DNA of 64,000 nucleotides from Anniella stebbinsi (taxonomy: Eukaryota > Chordata > Lepidosauria > Squamata > Anniellidae): positions 240,961 to 304,960 of the forward strand of contig JARDYH010000022.1 of assembly GCA_029215795.1 (NCBI GenBank), in the 5' to 3' direction. Position numbers and translations under genes: made by a program. The notes beneath the pieces are model-generated. The model was not told the DNA's origin. It did no database searches and was given only the letters and a program-made list of their open reading frames with translations. Shown here one piece after another: positions 58,601-64,000 of the stretch (positions are counted from its first letter, which is position 1; each line of letters starts with the position of its first letter).

Positions 58601-59745
58601 ATAGAGGGAAGGGAAGTCTAGGGGAAGAAGAGGAAGTCTAGGGGAAGAAGGGGAAGTCTAGGGAAGAAGGGGAAGTATAGAGGGAAGGGGAAGTCTAGGG
58701 GAAGTAGGGGAAGTATAGAGGGAAGGGGAAGTCTAGGGGAAGTCTAGGGGAAGAAGGGGAAGTCTAGGGAAGTCTAGGGGAAGAAGGGGAAGTATAGAGG
58801 GAAGGGGAAGTCTAATGGAAGAAGGGGAAGTATAGAGGGAAGGGGAAGTCTAGGGGAAGAAGGGGAAGTCTAGGGGAAGAAGGGGAAGTCTAGGGGAAGA
58901 AGGGGAAGTCTAGGGGAAGAAGGGGAAGTAGAGAGGGAAGGGGAAGTCTAGGGGAAGTCTCGGGGAAGAAGGGGAAGTATAGAGGGAAGGGAAGTCTAGG
59001 GGAAGTCTAGGGGAAGCAGGGGAAGTATAGAGGGAAGGGAAGTATAGGGGAAGAAGGGGAAGTCTAAGGGAAGAAGGGGAAGTCTAGGGGAAGAAGGGGA
59101 AGTCTAAGGGAAGAAGAGGAAGTCTAGGGGAAGAAGGGGAAGTATAGAGGAAGGGGAAGTCTAGGGAAGAAGAGGAAGTCTAGGGGAAGAAGGGGAAGTC
59201 TAGGGGAAGAAGGGGAAGTATAGAGGGAAGGGGAAGTCTAGGGAAGAAGGGGAAGTATAGAGGGAAGGGGAAGTCTAGGAGAAGTCTAGGGAAGAAGGGA
59301 AGACTAGGGGAAGTCTAGGGGAAGCAGGGGAAGTATAGAGGGAAGGGGAAGTCTAATGGAAGAAGGGGAAGTATAGAGGGAAGGGAAAGTCTAGGGAAGA
59401 AGGGGAAGTCTAGGGGAAGAAGGGAAGTCTAGGGGAAGAAGGGGAAGTAGAGAGGGAAGGTGAAGTCTAGGGAAGTCTAGGGGAAGAAGGGGAAGTATAG
59501 AGGGAAGGGAAGTCTAGGGGAAGTCTAGGGGAAGAAGGGGAAGTCTAGGGGAAGTCTAGGGGAAGCAGGGGAAGTATAGAGGGAAGGGGAAGTCTAGGGG
59601 AAGAAGGGGAAGTCTAAGGAAGAAGGGGAAGTCTACGGGAAGAAGGGGAAGTATAGAGGGAAGGGGAAGTCTAGGGGAAGAAGAGGAAGTCTAGGGAAGA
59701 AGGGAAGTCTAGGGGAAGAAGGGGAAGTCTAGGGGAAGAAGGGGA
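55690..59745. repeat. HOR-2 copy III (partial, rearranged)
   Basis: HOR-2 text re-enters at about 55,690, at the position equivalent to about 46,450, without the opening AAGGCAAG block. Landmarks are TAGGAGGAAGG at 55,987 and GAATTC at 57,955. Their spacing is 1,968 bp against 1,973 bp in copy I, so this copy retains the 38-bp unit missing from copy II and has lost about five single bases. Near 59,010-59,050 the sequence resembles the GAATTC region but lacks ACGTCTAGGGGAATTCTAGG. Many one-base deletions occur from 57,187 onward. Confidence 0.8.
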
Positions 59746-62700
59746 AGTATAGAGGGAAGGGGAAGTCTAGGGGAAGTCTAGGGGAGAAGGGGAAGTATAG
59801 AGGGAAGGGGACGTCTAGTGGAAGTCTAGGGAAAGAAGAGGAAATATAGAGGAAAGGGGAAGTCTAGGGGAAGTCTAGGGGAAGAAGGGGAAGTCTAGGG
59901 AAGAAGGGAAGTCTAGGGGAAGAGAGGAAGTATAGAGGGAAGGGGAAGTCTAGGGAAAAAGGGGAAGTCTAGGGGAAGAAGGGGAAGTCTAGGGAAGTCT
60001 AGGGGAAGAAGGGGAAGTATAGAGGGAAGGGGAAGTCTAGGGAAGAAGGGGAAGTATAGAGGGAAGGGGAAGTCTAGCGGAAGTCTAGGGGAGAAGGGGA
60101 AGTATAGAGGGAAGGGAAGTCTAGGGGAAGAAGGGGAAGTATAGAGGGAAGGGGAAGTCTAGGGGAAGTCTAGGGGAAGAAGGGGAAGTATAGAGGGAAG
60201 GGGAAGTCTAGGGGAAGTCTAGGGGAAGAAGGGGAAGTATAGAGGGAAGGGGAAGTATAGGGGAAGAAGGGGAAGTTTAGGGGAAGAAGGGGAAGTCTAG
60301 GGGAAGAAGGGGAAGTCTAGGGGAAGAAGGGGAAGTAGAGAGGGAAGGGGAAGTCTAGGGGAAGTCTAGGGGAAGAAGGGGAAGTATAGAGGGAAGGGAA
60401 GTCTAGGGGAAGTCTAGGGGAAGAAGGGGAAGTCTAGGGGAAGTCTAGGGGAAGCAGGGGAAGTATAGAGGGAAGGGGAAGTCTAATGGAAGAAGGGGAA
60501 GTATAGACGGAAGGGGAAGTCTAGGGGAAGAAGGGGAAGTCTAGGGGAAGAAGGGGAAGTCTAGGGGAAGAAGGGGAAGTAGAGAGGGAAGGGAAAGTCT
60601 AGGGGAAGTCTAGGGGAAGAAGGGGAAGTATAGAGGGAAGGGAAGTCTAGGGGAAGTCTAGGGGAAGAAGGGGACGTCTAGGGGAATTCTAGGGGAAGCA
60701 GGGGAAGTATAGAGGGAAGGGGAAGTATAGGGGAAGAAGGGGAAGTCTAAGGGAAGAAGGGGAAGTCTAGGGGAAGAAGGGGAAGTCTAAGGGAAGAAGA
60801 GGAAGTCTAGGGGAAGAAGGGGAAGTATAGAGGGAAGGGGAAGTCTAGGGGAAGAAGAGGAAGTCTAGGGGAAGAAGGGGAAGTCTAGGGGAAGAAGGGG
60901 AAGTATAGAGGGAAGGGGAAGTCTAGGGGAAGAAGAGGAAGTCTAGGGGAAGAAGGGGAAGTCTAGGGGAAGAAGGGGAAGTATAGAGGGAAGGGGAAGT
61001 CTAGGGGAAGAAGGGGAAGTATAGAGGGAAGGGGAAGTCTAGGAGAAGTCTAGGGGAAGAAGGGGAAGACTAGGGGAAGTCTAGGGGAAGCAGGGGAAGT
61101 ATAGAGGGAAGGGGAAGTCTAATGGAAGAAGGGGAAGTATAGAGGGAAGGGAAAGTCTAGGGGAAGAAGGGGAAGTCTAGGGGAAGAAGGGGAAGTCTAG
61201 GGGAAGAAGGGGAAGTAGAGAGGGAAGGTGAAGTCTAGGGGAAGTCTAGGGGAAGAAGGGGAAGTATAGAGGGAAGGGAAGTCTAGGGGAAGTCTAGGGG
61301 AAGAAGGGGAAGTCTAGGGGAAGTCTAGGGGAAGAAGGGGAAGTATAGACGGAAGGGGAAGTCTAGGGGAAGAAGGGGAAGTCTAGGGGAAGAAGGGGAA
61401 GTCTAGGGGAAGAAGAGGAAGTATAGAGGGAAGGGGAAGTCTAGGGGAAAAAGGGGAAGTCTAGGGGAAGAAGGGGAAGTCTAGGGGAAGTCTAGGGGAA
61501 GAAGGGGAAGTATAGAGGGAAGGGGAAGTCTAGGGGAAGTCTAGGGGAGAAGGGGAAGTATAGAGGGAAGGGGACGTCTAGTGAAGTCTAGGGAAAGAAG
61601 AGGAAATATAGAGGAAAGGGGAAGTCTAGGGGAAGTCTAGGGGAAGAAGGGGAAGTCTAGGGGAAGAAGGGGAAGTCTAGGGGAAGAGGAGGAAGTATAG
61701 AGGGAAGGGGAAGTCTAGGGGAAAAAGGGGAAGTCTAGGGGAAGAAGGGGAAGTCTAGGGGAAGTCTAGGGGAAGAAGGGGAAGTATAGAGGGAAGGGGA
61801 AGTCTAGGGGAAGAAGGGGAAGTATAGAGGGAAGGGGAAGTCTAGCGGAAGTCTAGGGGAGAAGGGGAAGTATAGAGGGAAGGGGAAGTCTAGGGGAAGA
61901 AGGGGAAGTATAGAGGGAAGGGGAAGTCTAGGGGAAGTCTAGGGGAAGAAGGGGAAGTATAGAGGGAAGGGGAAGTCTAGGGGAAGTCTAGGGGAAGAAG
62001 GGGAAGTATAGAGGGGAAGGGGAAGTATAGGGGAAGAAGGGGAAGTTTAGGGGAAGAAGGGGAAGTCTAGGGGAAGAAGGGGAAGTCTAGGGAAGAAGGG
62101 GAAGTAGAGAGGGAAGGGGAAGTCTAGGGGAAGTCTAGGGGAAGAAGGGGAAGTATAGAGGGAAGGGAAGTCTAGGGGAAGTCTAGGGAAGAAGGGGAAG
62201 TCTAGGGGAAGTCTAGGGAAGCAGGGGAAGTATAGAGGGAAGGGGAAGTCTAATGGAAGAAGGGGAAGTATAGACGGAAGGGGAAGTCTAGGGGAAGAAG
62301 GGAAGTCTAGGGGAAGAAGGGGAAGTCTAGGGGAAGAAGGGGAAGTAGAGAGGGAAGGGAAAGTCTAGGGGAAGTCTAGGGGAAGAAGGGGAAGTATAGA
62401 GGGAAGGGAAGTCTAGGGGAAGTCTAGGGGAAGAAGGGGACGTCTAGGGGAATTCTAGGGGAAGCAGGGGAAGTATAGAGGGAAGGGGAAGTATAGGGGA
62501 AGAAGGGGAAGTCTAAGGGAAGAAGGGGAAGTCTAGGGGAAGAAGGGGAAGTCTAAGGGAAGAAGAGGAAGTCTAGGGGAAGAAGGGGAAGTATAGAGGG
62601 AAGGGGAAGTCTAGGGGAAGAAGAGGAAGTCTAGGGGAAGAAGGGGAAGTCTAGGGGAAGAAGGGGAAGTATAGAGGGAAGGGGAAGTCTAGGGGAAGAA

Positions 62701-63015
62701 GGGGAAGTATAGAGGGAAGGGGAAGTCTAGGAGAAGTCTAGGGGAAGAAGGGAAGACTAGGGGAAGTCTAGGGGAAGCAGGGGAAGTATAGAGGGAAGGG
62801 GAAGTCTAATGGAAGAAGGGGAAGTATAGAGGGAAGGGAAAGTCTAGGGGAAGAAGGGGAAGTCTAGGGGAAGAAGGGGAAGTCTAGGGGAAGAAGGGGA
62901 AGTAGAGAGGGAAGGTGAAGTCTAGGGGAAGTCTAGGGGAAGAAGGGGAAGTATAGAGGGAAGGGAAGTCTAGGGGAAGTCTAGGGGAAGAAGGGGAAGT
63001 CTAGGGAAGTCTAGG
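59745..63015. repeat. Terminal ~1.76 kb duplicated block
   Basis: ACGTCTAGTG lies at 59,811 and 61,574 (1,763 bp apart), and the GAATTC landmark at 60,684 and 62,450 (1,766 bp apart). Each copy begins with GTCTAGGGGAGAAGGGG, then CTAGGGAAAGAAGAGGAAATATAG, GTTTAGGGG, GTAGAGAGGG, GTATAGACGG and the EcoRI-type site. The copies lie at about 59,745-61,330 and about 61,505-63,015. Most differences between them are missing single G or A bases. Confidence 0.82.
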
Positions 63016-64000
63016 GGAAGCAGGGGAAGTATAGAGGGAAGGGGAAGTCTAGGGGAAGAAGGGGAAGTCTAAGGAAGAAGGGGAAGTCTACGGGAAGAAG
63101 GGGAAGTATAGAGGGAAGGGAAGTCTAGGGGAAGAAGAGAAGTCTAGGGGAAGAAGGGGAAGTCTAGGGGAAGAAGGGGAAGTATAGAGGGAAGGGGAAG
63201 TCTAGGGGAAGAAGGGGAAGTATAGAGGGAAGGGGAAGTCTAGGGGAAGTCTAGGGGAAGAAGGGGAAGTCTAGGGAAGTCTAGGGGAAGCAGGGGAAGT
63301 ATAGAGGGAAGGGGAAGTCTAATGGAAGAAGGGGAAGTATAGAGGGAAGGGGAAGTCTAGGGAAGAAGGGGAAGTCTAGGGGAAGAAGGGGAAGTCTAGG
63401 GGAAGAAGGGGAAGTAGAGAGGGAAGGGGAAGTCTAGGGAAGTCTAGGGGAAGAAGGGGAAGTATAGAGGAAGTGAAGTCTAGGGGAAGTCTAGGGGAAG
63501 AAGGGGAAGTATAGAGGGAAGGAGAAGTCTAGGGGAAGAAGGGGAAGTCTAGGGAAGAAGGGGAAGTCTAGGGGAAGAAGGGGAAGTATAGAGGGAAGAG
63601 AAAGTCTAGGGGAAGAAGGGGAAGTATAGAGGGAAGGGGAAGACCAGGGGAAGTCTAAGGGAAGAAGGGGAAGTCTAGGGGAAGAAGGGGAAGAAGGGAA
63701 GGTATAGAGGGAAGGGGAAGTCTACGGAAAGTCTAGGGAAGAAGTGGAAGTCTAGGGGAAGAAGGGGAAGTCTAGGGGAAGAAGAGGAAGTATAGAGGGA
63801 AGTGGAAGTCTAGGGGAAGTCTAGGGAAGCAGGGGAAGTATAGAGGGAAGGGGAAGTCTAATGGAAGAAGGGGAAGTATAGAGGGAAGAGGAAGTCTAGG
63901 GGAAGAAGGGGAAGTCTAGGGGAAGAAGGGGAAGTCCAGGGGAAGAAGGGAAGTAGAGAGGGAAGGGGAAGTCTAGAGGAAGTCTAGGGGAGAAGGGGAA
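63016..64000. repeat. Right edge of the window, array continues
   Basis: The array runs to the last base with A/B/C words, including TCTAAGGAAG at 63,069 and GTCTACGGG shortly after, as in the 829-bp units. Near 63,640-63,735 the text turns to GACCAGGGG, a B-B pair, AAGGGAAGGTATAGAGGG (63,694) and GTCTACGG. That unusual combination otherwise occurs only near 1,945-2,035 (AAGGGAAGGT at 2,001). There is no array boundary. Confidence 0.8.

Larger units (their letters stand above)
1..64000. repeat. Purine-rich G4-AA minisatellite/satellite array filling the window
   Basis: The whole window is a tandem array of three related words that share the core GGGGAAG: A = GGGGAAGTCTA (11 bp), B = GGGGAAGAA (9 bp) and C = GGGGAAGTATAGAGGGAA (18 bp, an 11-mer plus the 7-mer GAGGGAA). 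The main composites are AABC (49 bp), ABC (38 bp) and AB (20 bp). All words keep one orientation, with no inverted segment seen. Consensus AABC is 24 G, 17 A, 6 T, 2 C. Point variants such as GTCTAATGG, GTCAAGGGG, GTACAGAGG and GTCTCGGGG recur in fixed order and define higher-order copies. Neither array edge lies in the window. I do not recognise the family. No function is implied by sequence alone. Confidence 0.98.
57181..64000. other. Region dense in one-base homopolymer deletions (probable consensus errors)
   Basis: From 57,187 (AATGGAAG, against AATGGGAAG at about 41,932 and 47,955) the G and A runs often lose one base: GTCTAGGGAAG for GTCTAGGGGAAG near 57,370, 57,428, 57,838, 58,160, 58,441, 58,661, 58,769, 59,165, 59,240, 59,288, 59,394, 59,470 and 59,694, TAATGAAG near 58,315, GAGGGAGGG near 57,860, and GTATAGAGGAAGG near 59,148. 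I count roughly 40 or more events in the last 7 kb. Homologous text between about 40 and 57 kb shows almost none. The 60.1-61.5 kb interval is cleaner. Confidence 0.8.

Noticed and set aside
42704..62455. Regularly placed GAATTC sites as functional elements
   Set aside because: They are a substitution inside one HOR-2 word copied with the unit; GAATTC also arises elsewhere (for example near 3,025, 15,334 and 20,758) from single changes in the A word.
1..64000. Possible protein-coding frames encoding Glu/Gly/Lys-rich repeats
   Set aside because: TAG occurs in nearly every A and C word on the + strand, CTAG gives TAG on the - strand as well, and the 11-bp word shifts the frame. ATG is rare. 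No frame stays open long enough or shows a start with a ribosome site.
1..64000. CRISPR array
   Set aside because: There are no unique spacers of constant length; everything between repeats is another copy of the same words, and no cas gene is present.
1..64000. Telomeric repeat
   Set aside because: The G-rich, single-orientation pattern recalls telomeres, but the words are 9, 11 and 18 bp with higher-order structure, and no TTAGGG-, TTTAGGG- or TTGGGG-type run is present.
1..64000. Immunoglobulin switch region (49-bp G-rich repeats are known for S-gamma)
   Set aside because: The 49-bp length and G-rich strand asymmetry are suggestive, but the AGCT and GAGCT motifs that define switch repeats are missing, with a single AGCT at 7,591.
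1..64000. TATA boxes or promoters at GTATAGAGG
   Set aside because: The string is simply part of the C word, recurs about once per 40-60 bp and is next to no gene.
57181..64000. A new satellite subfamily with GGG instead of GGGG
   Set aside because: The losses are scattered, differ between otherwise identical copies, and affect both G and A runs, which fits sequencing error better than an inherited variant. The recurrent AGGGAAGGGAAGTCTA of HOR-2 is inherited, since it occurs at the same place in copies from 41 kb onward.

Overview
The window is one uninterrupted, purine-rich, G-rich tandem-repeat (minisatellite/satellite) array that runs off both ends. I see no protein-coding gene, RNA gene, mobile element or unique-sequence island. 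Such length and nested higher-order organisation point to a eukaryotic heterochromatic or subtelomeric satellite assembled from long reads. I do not recognise the family, and the sequence does not reveal the species or chromosome.

Nearly everything is written with three words on the + strand: A = GGGGAAGTCTA (11 bp), B = GGGGAAGAA (9 bp) and C = GGGGAAGTATAGAGGGAA (18 bp). Common composites are AB (20 bp), ABC (38 bp) and AABC (49 bp). The AABC consensus is 24 G, 17 A, 6 T and 2 C: about 53% GC, 84% purine on one strand, GC skew about +0.85. C occurs almost only in the TCTA of word A. Stop codons are frequent: TAG occurs in both TCTAG and TATAG, CTAG is self-complementary so the - strand is also stopped, and the 11-bp word shifts frame.

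Layout. (1) 1 to ~9.9 kb: irregular left domain with local duplications, including a 1,176-bp-offset pair, a 342-bp tandem pair and a collinear ancestral-looking relative of the next array at 3.54-4.56 kb. (2) ~10.8-38.0 kb: higher-order array HOR-1, five copies of a unit with inferred full length about 6,391 bp (observed 6,193, 5,423, 3,192, 6,140 and at least 6,289 bp), differing by clean block deletions. (3) 38,019 to ~39.77 kb: an island with altered grammar in which B repeats head-to-tail and C nearly disappears. (4) ~39.8 kb to end: a second array, HOR-2, whose founder joins a late HOR-1 segment to a piece of the left domain. Its first two copies are offset by 6,025 bp. It then breaks into nested duplications of 985, 829, 107 and about 1,765 bp. 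(5) From ~57.18 kb to the end, single-base deletions in G and A runs suddenly become frequent, which looks like a drop in consensus quality.

No genes act together here. The interest lies in the array's history (unequal exchange and block amplification) and in its physical properties: almost every stretch can form G-quadruplexes, and mirror-symmetric purine tracts could form H-DNA. Approximate block boundaries are uncertain by tens of bases, because adjacent words are identical.
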